Source: Robertmurraya korlensis (GTDB taxonomy: Bacteria > Bacillota > Bacilli > Bacillales > Cytobacillaceae). From it: DNA of 64,000 bases. Shown piece after piece: positions 51,138-60,143 of the stretch. The position numbers and the translations under genes are program-made. Where the stretch lies: contig NZ_JAMBNS010000001.1 of assembly GCF_023715225.1 (NCBI RefSeq), forward strand, positions 744,001 to 808,000. Direction: 5' to 3'. A model generated the notes under the pieces. That model had not been told where the DNA came from. It made no database searches and saw only the letters and a list, made by a program, of their open reading frames with translations. Within the stretch, counting starts at the first letter, position 1. The number at the start of each line of letters is the position of its first letter.

Positions 51138-51920
51138 ATGAAAATCCATAACTATTATCACTACGCAGCAATAACGAGTTTACATGCGAGCATTGTTGCA
51201 CTAATACCACCATTTTTATTAGTTTGTATCGGAGTTACTCTAAAACAACATCAAAGTGTGCTCCTATTAACTCTGCCTTTTATTGTGTATAGTTTCATAT
51301 CTTATCAAATATTTTTAGTCAATAAACATAGAATGGGAGATTCGGATGAGCCGGTTATTGAGACAACAGGAGAGTCAATTGTAGGTTCTTCCATGGCTAT
51401 TCAGTTTCTTCCTGCCCCCTCTTTAAGGATGCTTCTATTTAACAAAAACGGTCAACTTAGTGCGGAAATAAAGGATCTTTATCAATACAAATTTAGATGG
51501 CTTCTCCCTTATTTTATAGATCAATTTTTCCCGAAAACGTATACCTTTTCAAAGTCTCATGGAGGAGAGTTATACACATTTATACTTAAAGGTAAGAATA
51601 TATTAATAATGAATAATATGGATGATAAATGTATCGCGAGTATTCAAAGGAAGTCTATTAAAAGGTATGTTGTAGAAACAAATATTGCTAATAAGGAAGT
51701 AATCGTTCAATCCTCTTCCTTTTTTATGGACATCAAACTATACAATTCTCAAGGAGAAATATTGGCAAGAGTGAGACGAGGTTTTCTACCGCGTATATAT
51801 GACAAGCATATTAAAGATGAAAATACACCCATTCTTACATTTAGTGAAGAAGTAACCGACCTCGATAAAGTGATACTCCTTTCTATTTTGACCAAGATTT
51901 ATCGCTATAGAAATCATTGA
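51138..51920 (+). CDS. Membrane protein of unknown function, possible LURP/tubby-like domain
   Basis: A 260-residue protein with two N-terminal helices (about 15-35 and 40-60), then a beta-rich domain (PSLRMLLFNKNGQLSAEIKD, GELYTFILKGKNILIMNNMD, VIVQSSSFFMDIKLYNSQGEILARVRRG). The pattern of short strands ending in residue changes recalls LURP-one/tubby C-terminal-like domains, but I am not sure. AAGGAG precedes the ATG. Confidence 0.65.
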   Translation: MKIHNYYHYAAITSLHASIVALIPPFLLVCIGVTLKQHQSVLLLTLPFIVYSFISYQIFLVNKHRMGDSDEPVIETTGESIVGSSMAIQFLPAPSLRMLLFNKNGQLSAEIKDLYQYKFRWLLPYFIDQFFPKTYTFSKSHGGELYTFILKGKNILIMNNMDDKCIASIQRKSIKRYVVETNIANKEVIVQSSSFFMDIKLYNSQGEILARVRRGFLPRIYDKHIKDENTPILTFSEEVTDLDKVILLSILTKIYRYRNH

Positions 51921-51960
51921 GCAGTGAGATAGAATAATTCAAGTAGTTATAGTATGATGA

Positions 51961-51988
51961 AACCAACTTCAACCTGGGGTTGGTTTTT
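51961..51988 (+). terminator. Hairpin before the resA-like gene
   Basis: AACCAAC (51961-51967) pairs with GTTGGTT (51979-51985), followed by a T run. It could end the upstream gene or lie in the resA-like leader. Confidence 0.65.
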
Positions 51989-52005
51989 ATTGTGGGGGAT
52001 TTGCA

Positions 52006-52578
52006 ATGAGAAAATTTATGATCATCATTACGTTGATTGTCTTAGTACTGTTTGTCGTTGACAAGTTTGTATTAAAAGAGAAGGGTTTAATTAACAAAGT
52101 AGAAGAAAATAAATACGAAGTAATTAAAGATGCTGACACCCTTCCAGTAGGAATAAAAGTGGAGAATCAAGCACCTAACTTTCGAGTGAAGGATTTAAGC
52201 GGGAACCAAGTGAGCCTGGCAGATTATCGAGGAAAAAAGGTTCTGTTGAACTTTTGGGCAAGTTGGTGTCCACCTTGTAAGGCTGAAATGCCACATATGG
52301 AAGAGTTGTATAAAGAACACAAGGAAGATGGATTTGTTATTCTTGCGTTGAACATGACAAACACGGAAGATAGCCTTGAGGACGTAACTACCTTCGTGGA
52401 GGAACAAAAGTTGACCTTTCCCATTTTATTAGATGAAAAAGGAGAAGTCTCTGCTGAATATGAAATCTTGGCCTATCCAACAAGTTATTTTATTGATTCT
52501 TCAGGAGTCATAAGAAATAAAGTGACCGGTGCTCTTGATAAAGAAAAAATGGATAAAGAATTGATGCGACTACCATAA
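52006..52578 (+). CDS. Membrane-anchored thiol-disulfide oxidoreductase, ResA/StoA-like
   Basis: A 190-residue protein with an uncleaved N-terminal anchor (FMIIITLIVLVLFVVDKFVL) and an extracytoplasmic thioredoxin domain: APNFRVKDLSGNQVSLADYRGK, active site WASWCPPCKAEMP, and the cis-Pro loop AYPTSYFID. It may reduce apocytochrome c thiols (ResA) or act in spore-cortex maturation (StoA). No resB/C next to it, so a general or StoA-like role is possible. Confidence 0.9.
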   Translation: MRKFMIIITLIVLVLFVVDKFVLKEKGLINKVEENKYEVIKDADTLPVGIKVENQAPNFRVKDLSGNQVSLADYRGKKVLLNFWASWCPPCKAEMPHMEELYKEHKEDGFVILALNMTNTEDSLEDVTTFVEEQKLTFPILLDEKGEVSAEYEILAYPTSYFIDSSGVIRNKVTGALDKEKMDKELMRLP

Positions 52579-52585
52579 CTAGGAA

Positions 52586-52614
52586 TTGGCAGTAAGGGCA
52601 AAATGTGATAAAAT
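52586..52614 (+). promoter_or_regulatory. Sigma-A promoter of the NCS2 permease gene
   Basis: TTGGCA (52586-52591), 17 bases, TAAAAT (52609-52614). The leader of about 70 bases contains a small ACTCA/TGAGT hairpin; I find no purine riboswitch or PurBox in it. Confidence 0.6.
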
Positions 52615-52690
52615 ATCTGTTTGTGGCTGACTCATATTTACTGAGTGAAAGCGGGTAGGGAGAGGGCTAATTAAATAGATTGGAATCCAT

Positions 52691-53989
52691 ATGATAAGTG
52701 CATGGTTACACCGTTTTTTTAGGATTGAAGCGCATGAATCATCCATTCAAAAGGAGATAGCTGCAGGAACGATTGGCTTTTTCACGATTGTGTATATTGT
52801 TGCTGTTAATTCGCTTATCTTATCTGAAGCAGGTATTCCGCTTGAAGGAGCAATAATCGCGACTATTCTTACGTCAGTTGTCGGTTGTCTTCTCATGGGC
52901 TTGTGGGCGAATGCACCAATTATTCTTGTTCCAGGAATGGGAATTAACGCACTGTTTTCTTATACCCTCGTGCAAACAATGGGTCTTACCTGGCAGGAAG
53001 CTTTAGCGGTTGTATTTGTATCAGGAATTATGTTTATGATTGTTGCCTTTACTAGCTTATCTATTAAACTTAGTCAGGCAATCCCACAGTCATTGAAGGA
53101 AGCAATAACGGTAGGCTTAGGGCTATTCCTCATGTTTATTGGTCTAGAAAAAGCCGGCTTAGTTGTAAAGGGAACCAATAGTTTAATAGCACTTGGTGCG
53201 TTAAACGAACCTAGTGTATTGGCTTCTATTTTTACCTTTGTTATTGCCGTTATTTTGTTTTTAAGAGGAGTTCCGGGAAACTTCCTGATAACGGTAGCGT
53301 TTGGAACAATGATTGCTTGGGCTTTTGGAATCATTGATGTTTCTGGGGAAAATCAAGCAAGCTTCACCATCAGCGAATATCTAGCAGTTTTTGGGGCTAT
53401 GTCGTTTGCTAAGATCCTTACTTTTTCTTTTTGGGTTGCAGTATTTTCATTATCGATGGTACTAATATTTGAAAATATCGGATTGGTTCATGGCCACGCT
53501 CAATTTATCAATCGTCCAGAAAAGTTTTCCAAAGGTTTACAAGCGAATTCTGTTTCTGCTTTTGTTTCAGCAATTTTCGGAACAAGTCCAACCGTTTCGA
53601 CAGTGGAGAGTATATCGAGTATGGCTGCAGGTGGAAAAACAGGGTTAACTGCTGTAACAACAGGTCTTTTATTTGCTGCATCTGCATTTTTTATTCCGGT
53701 TTTTAAGTGGATACCAGATTCGGCAATCGCACCTATTCTCATTATTATTGGTGGACTAATGCTTCAAAATATCCGAAACCTTGACATGAAGGATTTAAGT
53801 GAGAGCTTTCCTGCGTTGATAATGATTGTGATGATCCCATTCACGTATAGCATTGCGGACGGAATAGCAATCGGATTTATTTTATATCCGCTCGTAAAAA
53901 TTTCAATAGGAAAAGCAAAAGACGTGTCAGTTCCCCTTTATGTTATCGCCTTTTTATTCCTTGTAAATTTCTTTACACATTATATATGA
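52691..53989 (+). CDS. NCS2 family guanine/hypoxanthine permease
   Basis: A 432-residue AzgA-type nucleobase transporter (PbuG/PbuO group) with about twelve helices. Motifs: VPGMGINALFSYTL, GLFLMFIGLEKAGLV and the substrate region FGTSPTVSTVESISSMAAGGKTGLTA. It would import purine bases in symport with protons. The ribosome site is weak. It lies alone; deoD, another purine-salvage gene, is 22 kb away. Confidence 0.92.
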   Translation: MISAWLHRFFRIEAHESSIQKEIAAGTIGFFTIVYIVAVNSLILSEAGIPLEGAIIATILTSVVGCLLMGLWANAPIILVPGMGINALFSYTLVQTMGLTWQEALAVVFVSGIMFMIVAFTSLSIKLSQAIPQSLKEAITVGLGLFLMFIGLEKAGLVVKGTNSLIALGALNEPSVLASIFTFVIAVILFLRGVPGNFLITVAFGTMIAWAFGIIDVSGENQASFTISEYLAVFGAMSFAKILTFSFWVAVFSLSMVLIFENIGLVHGHAQFINRPEKFSKGLQANSVSAFVSAIFGTSPTVSTVESISSMAAGGKTGLTAVTTGLLFAASAFFIPVFKWIPDSAIAPILIIIGGLMLQNIRNLDMKDLSESFPALIMIVMIPFTYSIADGIAIGFILYPLVKISIGKAKDVSVPLYVIAFLFLVNFFTHYI

Positions 53990-53992
53990 TTA

Positions 53993-54030
53993 ATAAGGAG
54001 CATCTCTTTTTTTGAGATGCTCCTTATTTT
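53993..54030 (+). terminator. Terminator after the NCS2 permease gene
   Basis: AAGGAGCATCTC (53995-54006) pairs with GAGATGCTCCTT (54014-54025), then ATTTTTA. Confidence 0.92.
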
Positions 54031-54067
54031 TATTTTTAGGATAATAAATATTTTCTTTCCTACAAAC

Positions 54068-54074
54068 TTCGACA
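54068..54074 (+). promoter_or_regulatory. Spo0A box upstream of the EAL-HDOD gene
   Basis: TTCGACA, 68 bases before the start. The B. subtilis homologue yuxH is reported to be Spo0A-controlled, which fits. Confidence 0.5.
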
Positions 54075-54141
54075 GTATCTATGATTTACCTCCGATAAAA
54101 TATAAATATTCGCCAAAGAGCAATGGTCGGAGGGAGTAAAG

Positions 54142-55389
54142 ATGGAAGTTTTTGTTGCAAGGCAGCCGATATTTAATCAGCAAGAAGGGATATTTGCTTA
54201 CGAGCTGCTTTATCGAAATAATCATGTTAATGAATTTCCAAATGTAGATGGTGACCAAGCTACCACTGAGTTAATTATTAATAGCTTTTTAAATATTGGG
54301 ATAGATGCTCTTTCTGAAGGAAGGCCTTGTTTTATTAATTTTACAGAGAAGCTTTTAGATATGAAGTTACCTTCCTATGTAAGTTCAAAGAACATAGTCG
54401 TAGAGCTTGTTGAAACTACACGCCCCAGTAGAAATCTATTAGAAATTCTAAAAGAAATGAAGAAAAGTCATTATAAAATTGCGATTAATTCTAGCTTGCT
54501 TGATGAATTGAACCCCTATTCTAATATCATTTTAGAACAGGCGGATTTTATAAAAGTAGACTTCCAAAAAACAGATAAGAACTTACGCCAGTGCATAAAT
54601 AAAAAGGCATTGAATACTGATACAACCTTAATCGCAGAGAAAATAGAAACCAATGAAGAATATTTGGAAGCGAAATCTAGTGGTTATAGTCTGTTTCAAG
54701 GCTATTACTTTGCAAAACCTGCAATTTTCTCAACTTTTGATATCCCTGCTTGTTTTACCTCTTATGTTGATATGAGAGCATTTATATCGAAGGAAAAGAC
54801 TTCTGTTCATGATATAGTTGACTTTATTGAAAGAGATCCTTCACTATCATATAAAATATTAAAATTGATTAATTCACCGGCTAATAAATTAAAAGAAAAA
54901 ATCTATCATATTCGTCAAGCGGTCGAACAGTTTGGACCTTTTGAAATAGAGAATTGGATCTATGTTTTGGCAGCAAGAGAAGAATTAACCCAAACCTCTA
55001 GCATCTCCTTAGACGTGGCAAAACTATGCTTAACAAGAGGGAGGCTGTGCGAAGAAATTGGGAGAATACGGAATGGTCAATCCGAAAAAATACCAGGGTA
55101 CTTTATGACAGGTATTTTTTCTTTTATGAATGGGGTCAAGGCCATTCCAATAGAGAAAATGATTGATTCACTTCCGGTAAATGAGGAAATGGTCCAAGCG
55201 TTAATGGGAGTGCAAAACGAGTATAAAGATGTGTTGGACCTCGCTGTTGCCGTTGAAAAAGCACAATGGAAAATGATCGGAGATATATGTAAAAAGCTTG
55301 AAATCATGGAAACAGATTTATTCAAACTATATGCTGAAGCAATCAATTGGTCTAACCGCATGGTTGTAGAAGATATTTGTTATCTTTAA
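54142..55389 (+). CDS. yuxH: EAL-HDOD domain protein, YuxH-like
   Basis: A 415-residue protein. The N-terminal EAL-like domain (VFVARQPIFNQQEGIFAYELLYRN) has ELL instead of EAL and later motifs FINFTEKLL and IAEKIETNEEY, with some catalytic residues changed. The C-terminal HDOD domain follows (FIERDPSLSYKILKLINSPA, REELTQTSS). B. subtilis YuxH is an EAL-HDOD protein whose gene is linked to Spo0A. Enzyme activity is unlikely. GGAGGGAG precedes the ATG. Confidence 0.9.
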   Translation: MEVFVARQPIFNQQEGIFAYELLYRNNHVNEFPNVDGDQATTELIINSFLNIGIDALSEGRPCFINFTEKLLDMKLPSYVSSKNIVVELVETTRPSRNLLEILKEMKKSHYKIAINSSLLDELNPYSNIILEQADFIKVDFQKTDKNLRQCINKKALNTDTTLIAEKIETNEEYLEAKSSGYSLFQGYYFAKPAIFSTFDIPACFTSYVDMRAFISKEKTSVHDIVDFIERDPSLSYKILKLINSPANKLKEKIYHIRQAVEQFGPFEIENWIYVLAAREELTQTSSISLDVAKLCLTRGRLCEEIGRIRNGQSEKIPGYFMTGIFSFMNGVKAIPIEKMIDSLPVNEEMVQALMGVQNEYKDVLDLAVAVEKAQWKMIGDICKKLEIMETDLFKLYAEAINWSNRMVVEDICYL

Positions 55390-55477
55390 AATACAAACAT
55401 AATGCTCTACACGAATACTTTATTGTACAATAGAGGAAATGTAGAATATTAATATGTATGTTTACGGAGGTTTGAAT

Positions 55478-56452
55478 GTGATTTTAGAATTATTAAAATG
55501 TCATGGATCAAATAATGACTTCCTCATCATTGATGAAATGACAAATCCATTATTTACTGAGCAACAGCGTTCCGAGCTGGCACTACTTCTTTGTAATAGA
55601 GAAAAAGGAGTAGGAGCTGATGGGATCTTATTTGTACTGAGTAGTGAAGATTTTGATGCCAAAATGAGGGTATTTAATGCAGATGGCTCAGAGGCGTCTA
55701 TGTGTGGAAATGGATTACGCTGTGTAGCCCGTTATGTTTGTGAAAAACTTTCCATCCAAAGTGCGGTCATAGAAACGATGAAAGCAAATTTGGAAGTGAA
55801 TGAGCAAGAAAGCATACTTGGAGAAATCCCAACCTATCAGGTAGAAATCTCTCCGGTTTCTTTTGAACTTAAAGATCTTCCATTAAATTTGAATCAAAAA
55901 ACATTAATAGATGAATCAATTCAAGATCTTTCAGAAATTAAGTTTACTGCTGTAGCTGTACCAAACCCTCATCTGATTGGAATTGTGACAAAAGATCAAA
56001 TACAATCAAAAATACAAAAAGAGTTGAGTGAAAAGGTAAATGGCCCAAACGAGTTTTTTCCAGATGGAGTAAATGTGAGCTTCGTAAAGCCGCTTCAGGA
56101 AGGCAGTATCTTTGTCCGTACATTTGAAAGAGGAGTAGGGTTTACGAATGCTTGCGGAACAGCGATGTCTGCTTCTACGCTGGTTACTTGTTTACTTGGC
56201 CTAAATGAGTTTGAACAGCCGGTAGATGTGTTTAACCCAGGTGGCAAGGTGCGTTGTGTTGCACATAAAGTGGACGAATCTTTTAAAATTGACCTAATCG
56301 GAAATGCTACCTTTACACATCGCTTCCAAATAGAAGTTCAGTTGGAACAAAAAGTATTTTCTTATGTGAAAATGGAAGAAATCACAAAAGAAATCAGTCA
56401 ATATAAGACCTTGGAAGAACATTCAAAACAAGTATTAAATGAATGGATGTAA
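55478..56452 (+). CDS. dapF: Diaminopimelate epimerase with C-terminal extension
   Basis: A 324-residue DapF-family protein. The two catalytic cysteines are in SMCGNGLRCVARY and TNACGTAMSAST; the N-terminal motif reads LKCHGSNNDFLIIDE. It interconverts LL- and meso-diaminopimelate for lysine and wall synthesis. It exceeds the usual length (about 280) by some 40 residues, as a Lys/Glu-rich helical tail. GTG 55478 has GGAGG seven bases upstream; an earlier ATG at 55454 lies before that site. It may be a second dapF in this genome. Confidence 0.88.
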   Translation: MILELLKCHGSNNDFLIIDEMTNPLFTEQQRSELALLLCNREKGVGADGILFVLSSEDFDAKMRVFNADGSEASMCGNGLRCVARYVCEKLSIQSAVIETMKANLEVNEQESILGEIPTYQVEISPVSFELKDLPLNLNQKTLIDESIQDLSEIKFTAVAVPNPHLIGIVTKDQIQSKIQKELSEKVNGPNEFFPDGVNVSFVKPLQEGSIFVRTFERGVGFTNACGTAMSASTLVTCLLGLNEFEQPVDVFNPGGKVRCVAHKVDESFKIDLIGNATFTHRFQIEVQLEQKVFSYVKMEEITKEISQYKTLEEHSKQVLNEWM

Positions 56453-56456
56453 GGTA

Positions 56457-56481
56457 AGCCGGGTATCCCGGCTATTTTTTT
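56457..56481. terminator. Bidirectional terminator, dapF / ligD
   Basis: AGCCGGG (56457-56463) pairs with CCCGGCT (56467-56473), then seven T, between convergent genes. Confidence 0.88.
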
Positions 56482-58301
56482 TGTTTTAAAAATTCAAGAA
56501 TGGGTGAAAAGTTTTGCTTTTCTTTCGTCTCGAAATAGGATTGAAACGGGTCACCTTTTTCATTGATACGCTTCACCATGTTTAAAATCGTAAAATCCTC
56601 CATACGAAGTTCGTCGGTTACTTCATCCCAAAATAAGGGAGTTGCTAAAGCAGCAGTCTCATTTCCCCTAGCAGAATAAGGTGCCACAATGGTTTTCCCT
56701 TCGGCATGTTGAATATAATCAATATACAATTTGTTTTGCCTATTTTTCTTTAAGCGTTCAATAGTGAATGAATCAGGAGCTTTCGAGATTAAATATTCGG
56801 CGATGAATTCTGTAAACAGTCTTGTATCATCGTAAGAAAATTCATTTTCAGGAAGTGGGAGATAAATCTGTAGCCCTTTATTTCCTGACGTTTTTACAAA
56901 ACCAGTAAGATTCAAATGGTCGAGAACTTCTTTTATCATTTGAGCAGCTTTAATAGCAAGTTTAAACTCCTTCCTAGAAGGTGGATCCAAATCTAACACA
57001 ATTTCACTTGGTCCGTGACTAGATAGAGTTTGAAAAGGGATATGGAACTCAAATGCCAGCTGGTTACCTAACCATAATAACGTTTTTAAATTATTGCAAA
57101 CGATATAATTGATTCCCTCGTGTAAGGTGGTTTGAACGAAATTAGGTGCATAGTCAGGGCAATTTTTTTGATAGAAAGCTTCACCGAACATCCCATGTGG
57201 ATAACGAATAACGGTTAATAATCGATTATGTAAAAATGGCAATAAATATGGTGAAATTTCCTGTAAATAACGAATAAAATCAATCTTTTTTACCGATGGC
57301 TTCTCCCACAACGGCTTATCTGGATGTGTAACATCAATATCCTGAGGCATATTCTTTTGCTGATGAACAAATTTATCAAACGTACAATCCTCAGGTGAAA
57401 GATCAAATCGAAACCGTTCAAAATGTGGTTCGCGCATTTGTTCATCATAAAGTTCTAAATACTTGATCTCTAAGCAGATCGCGGGTTGAACGAAGATGAA
57501 ACGGTCATCCTCATTTGTTTTATTTTCTTTAATAATTTGAAAAAGAGCTTGTTTTTCCTCAGGCTTAATCCCAAATAAAAATTGTCCGATTGGATATATA
57601 TTGGTATCTTTGTATACTCCAACATAAAAATACCCATTTGACTTTTCATATGCCGTTACAAAGCAGGAAACGTATTTAAAGTTTTTAAACTTCAGCCAAA
57701 GAGTAGTTCGTTTGCCTTCCTCCCATTGATTTGTATCTTGCTTAGCCACAATACCTTCACCATCATGTAAAACGACTTGTTCCCATACGGCTTGATAATC
57801 TCTAGAAGCGGGAATTAGCTGAATTAAATTTGTACTTGCGGGGTTGGGAGTAGTGGGCAAGTGGCAATCTTCAAAAAGCTTAAGAAGTGCTTTTTTTCGA
57901 TCAACATAATGCTTATCTCTGTATGATTTTCCGTTTAATGATAATAAGTCAAATACAAGGAACCGGCATGGGTGATGTAATGCTTTTTCAAGTATTTTTT
58001 TTTCGCTGCGCATTCTGCCACGAACTTGAATGCTGCTAAACTGTGCTTTATATTCATTTTCAAGATATACTAACTCCCCGTCGAGCACCAGGGGTAGAAA
58101 TTCTTTAAACAATTCATTGTTTTTTTCTAAATAGAGTTTAATTTCTGGGAAAATTTCAAGTAAGGAGTTCCCGTTTCTGCTTATTAATTTTATTTCCTTA
58201 TCCCAAAATAATAGGGCACGAAAACCATCGTATTTTACTTCGTAATTCCAATTATCACCCTGTGGTACATCGAATGTTAAAGTAGGTAGCATTGGTTTCA
58301 C
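56472..58301 (-). CDS. ligD: NHEJ DNA ligase-polymerase LigD (YkoU-like)
   Basis: A protein of about 609 residues in the Bacillus order: N-terminal ATP-dependent ligase with the nucleotidyl lysine in YEVKYDGFRALLF, then DGELVYL and EGIVAKQ, followed by a C-terminal primase/polymerase domain (LLTVIRYPHGMFGEAFYQKN, EIVLDLDPPSRKEF, SGNKGLQIYLPLPE). No nuclease domain. It works with Ku to repair double-strand breaks in spores and resting cells. GTG 58301 has AAGGAG ten bases upstream; GTG 58310 would abut it. Divergent from ku. Confidence 0.95.
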   Translation of the reverse strand: MKPMLPTLTFDVPQGDNWNYEVKYDGFRALLFWDKEIKLISRNGNSLLEIFPEIKLYLEKNNELFKEFLPLVLDGELVYLENEYKAQFSSIQVRGRMRSEKKILEKALHHPCRFLVFDLLSLNGKSYRDKHYVDRKKALLKLFEDCHLPTTPNPASTNLIQLIPASRDYQAVWEQVVLHDGEGIVAKQDTNQWEEGKRTTLWLKFKNFKYVSCFVTAYEKSNGYFYVGVYKDTNIYPIGQFLFGIKPEEKQALFQIIKENKTNEDDRFIFVQPAICLEIKYLELYDEQMREPHFERFRFDLSPEDCTFDKFVHQQKNMPQDIDVTHPDKPLWEKPSVKKIDFIRYLQEISPYLLPFLHNRLLTVIRYPHGMFGEAFYQKNCPDYAPNFVQTTLHEGINYIVCNNLKTLLWLGNQLAFEFHIPFQTLSSHGPSEIVLDLDPPSRKEFKLAIKAAQMIKEVLDHLNLTGFVKTSGNKGLQIYLPLPENEFSYDDTRLFTEFIAEYLISKAPDSFTIERLKKNRQNKLYIDYIQHAEGKTIVAPYSARGNETAALATPLFWDEVTDELRMEDFTILNMVKRINEKGDPFQSYFETKEKQNFSPILEFLKQKK

Positions 58302-58433
58302 ACGAATCACTCTCCTTACCTTTTAGTTTTCCTATATCATCATTTCCTTACTCTTTTTCCAAATAGTAAGTAGGATAATGTGTTAGTTAAAACAAAAAAT
58401 AATAAAAATGGCTAATAGGAATGGAGAATGTAC

Positions 58434-59273
58434 ATGCATACAATTTGGAAAGGGAGTATTAGCTTTGGGCTTGTAAATATCCCCATCAAGCTTCATTCGG
58501 CAACAGAAGATAAGGACATCAAGCTTCGGACATTACACAAGAAATGTCACTCTCCAATTAAATATGAAAAAACTTGTCCTGTCTGCGATGAAGAAGTGAA
58601 GCAAGAGGAAATTGTTCGAGCTTTTGAGTATACAAAAGGGAAATTCGTCATTCTAGAAGATGAGGATTTCAATAAATTAAAAAAAGAGAATGAAGAAAAG
58701 GCTGTTGAAATTATTGATTTCGTAAAAATGGAGGAAATCGATCCAATCTATTATGATCGAAGCTATTATATGTCCCCTAGTGATGGTGGTGGAAAAGCAT
58801 ATTCCTTACTCAGAAAGGCGCTTCAAGAATCAGAAAAGGTGGGTCTAGCAAAAATTATCATTCGTTCAAAAGAACAAATGGCTGTCATACGAGTGTATGA
58901 AAACTCATTAGTAATGGAAACCATTCATTTTCCAGATGAGGTAAGATCCGCTGCTGATGTACCAAATGTACCCGCGGAAGACAAAGTAACAGAAAAGGAA
59001 CTTGATACCGCAATTATGTTAATCGATCAGTTAACTACAACGTTTAATCCGGAAAAATACACGGATGATTATCGAACCGCATTAATGGAATTGATTGAAT
59101 CCAAGCGTTCAGGTAAGGAAATTGTCACACCAGTTGAAAAAGAACAAAAGTCAAATGTCACAGATCTAATGGCTGCGCTACAAGCGTCAATTGATAAAAC
59201 AAAACCGAAACAAGCGACCACCGAAGCTCCTAAGAAAAAACGAACAACAGTCAAAGTAAAAAAACAGGCATAA
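58434..59273 (+). CDS. ku: Ku DNA-end-binding protein (YkoV-like)
   Basis: A 279-residue bacterial Ku: MHTIWKGSISFGLVNIPIKLH start, HKKCHSPIKYEKTCPVCDEEV (Cys/His knob), YDRSYYMSPSDGGGKAYSLL, and a Lys/Thr-rich tail (KKKRTTVKVKKQA) that binds LigD/DNA. ATG 58434 has GGAG eight bases upstream. In B. subtilis both genes are under sigma-G; I saw no convincing sigma-G promoter in the 132-base gap. Confidence 0.95.
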   Translation: MHTIWKGSISFGLVNIPIKLHSATEDKDIKLRTLHKKCHSPIKYEKTCPVCDEEVKQEEIVRAFEYTKGKFVILEDEDFNKLKKENEEKAVEIIDFVKMEEIDPIYYDRSYYMSPSDGGGKAYSLLRKALQESEKVGLAKIIIRSKEQMAVIRVYENSLVMETIHFPDEVRSAADVPNVPAEDKVTEKELDTAIMLIDQLTTTFNPEKYTDDYRTALMELIESKRSGKEIVTPVEKEQKSNVTDLMAALQASIDKTKPKQATTEAPKKKRTTVKVKKQA

Positions 59274-59275
59274 GA

Positions 59276-59310
59276 GAAAAAGTCAACCAGCTATAAGGTT
59301 GACTTTTTTA
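59276..59310 (+). terminator. Terminator after ku
   Basis: AAAAAGTCAACC pairs with GGTTGACTTTTT around AGCTATA. Confidence 0.92.
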
Positions 59311-59340
59311 TTTGCATAGTATTAACGTTTGAAAAAGTCC

Positions 59341-59369
59341 TTGAGAATTACGTTCATACAAAATAAGAT
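59341..59369 (+). promoter_or_regulatory. Promoter of glpP
   Basis: TTGAGA (59341-59346), 17 bases, TAAGAT (59364-59369). Confidence 0.5.
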
Positions 59370-59390
59370 AATAATTAAGGATGTGAGAAG

Positions 59391-59933
59391 ATGAACCAAA
59401 AAATTTTGCCGGCATCATCAAATTTAAAGGATTTTGAGTTATTTTTAAAAAGCTCGTATCGAGTAGGAATATTCCTTGAAACGCATATCGCCCAGTTGAA
59501 AAATATTAATCAATTGGCAAAGGCACATGGAAAGGACATGATCTTCCATGTTGATATGATTCATGGTCTGAAAAATGATGATTATGGAACAGAATATATT
59601 TGTCAGGAAATTAAGCCGTATGGAATTATTTCTACCAAATCAAGTGTCATTTTAAAAGCAAAACAAAAAGGCGTAATTGCAGTTCAAAGAATTTTTTTGA
59701 TTGATTCCCATGCACTAGAAAAAAGCTATAAACTAGTGAATAAAACGAAGCCAGATTATATTGAAGTACTCCCCGGAGCTATGCCCTGGATGATAAAAGA
59801 AGTGAAAAATAGACTAGATACTCCAATTTTTGCTGGTGGTCTTATTCGTACGTTCGATGAAGTAGATAATGCATTAAAGGCAGGTGCTACGTCTATTACC
59901 ACTTCGAAAAAGGAACTTTGGGACTTATTTTAA
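59391..59933 (+). CDS. glpP: Glycerol-3-phosphate responsive antiterminator GlpP
   Basis: A 180-residue TIM-barrel RNA-binding protein that, with glycerol-3-phosphate, lets transcription pass terminators in glp leaders. It begins MNQKILPASSNLKDFELFLK and has IFLETHIAQLKN, MIFHVDMIHGLKND, EVLPGAMPWMIKEV and IFAGGLIRTFDEV. It is followed by two matching leader structures, before glpF and glpD. Confidence 0.95.
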   Translation: MNQKILPASSNLKDFELFLKSSYRVGIFLETHIAQLKNINQLAKAHGKDMIFHVDMIHGLKNDDYGTEYICQEIKPYGIISTKSSVILKAKQKGVIAVQRIFLIDSHALEKSYKLVNKTKPDYIEVLPGAMPWMIKEVKNRLDTPIFAGGLIRTFDEVDNALKAGATSITTSKKELWDLF

Positions 59934-59978
59934 ACTATTAAACTATTTATAAATTTTAGCAAATTTTTCATATAGTTA

Positions 59979-60007
59979 TTGACAGCGTTTTCAAAGGTTT
60001 GTATACT
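59979..60007 (+). promoter_or_regulatory. Sigma-A promoter of glpFK with overlapping cre site
   Basis: TTGACA (59979-59984), 17 bases, TATACT (60002-60007). The -35 and spacer contain TGACAGCGTTTTCA (59980-59993), a catabolite-responsive element with one mismatch to TGWAARCGYTWNCW. CcpA bound here would block polymerase. Confidence 0.8.
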
Positions 60008-60015
60008 GTAAATAC

Positions 60016-60091
60016 AAGTTAATCATTTGTGACGGAGAATAGGAGACTCACGCAGATACCTAAATGGTGTATTCTGTCGTGGGTCTTTTTT
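60016..60091 (+). promoter_or_regulatory. GlpP-dependent antiterminator/terminator before glpF
   Basis: AAGTTAATCATT (60016-60027) and GGAGAATAGGAGA (60034-60046) precede a terminator: AGACTCACG (60044-60052) with CGTGGGTCT (60078-60086) and a T tract. The same two motifs recur before glpD, marking the probable GlpP target. Confidence 0.8.
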
Positions 60092-60143
60092 GATGTTTCA
60101 AAGTGGTGGCTTGAGATTTTCAAAAATAGAAAGGGGTATGTGT

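Noticed and set aside
52615-52690. Purine riboswitch before the NCS2 permease
   Set aside because: The leader is only about 70 bases and lacks the conserved three-way-junction sequences.
58311-58433. Sigma-G promoter in the ligD-ku gap
   Set aside because: No pair matching the sigma-G consensus at proper spacing was found on either strand by eye.
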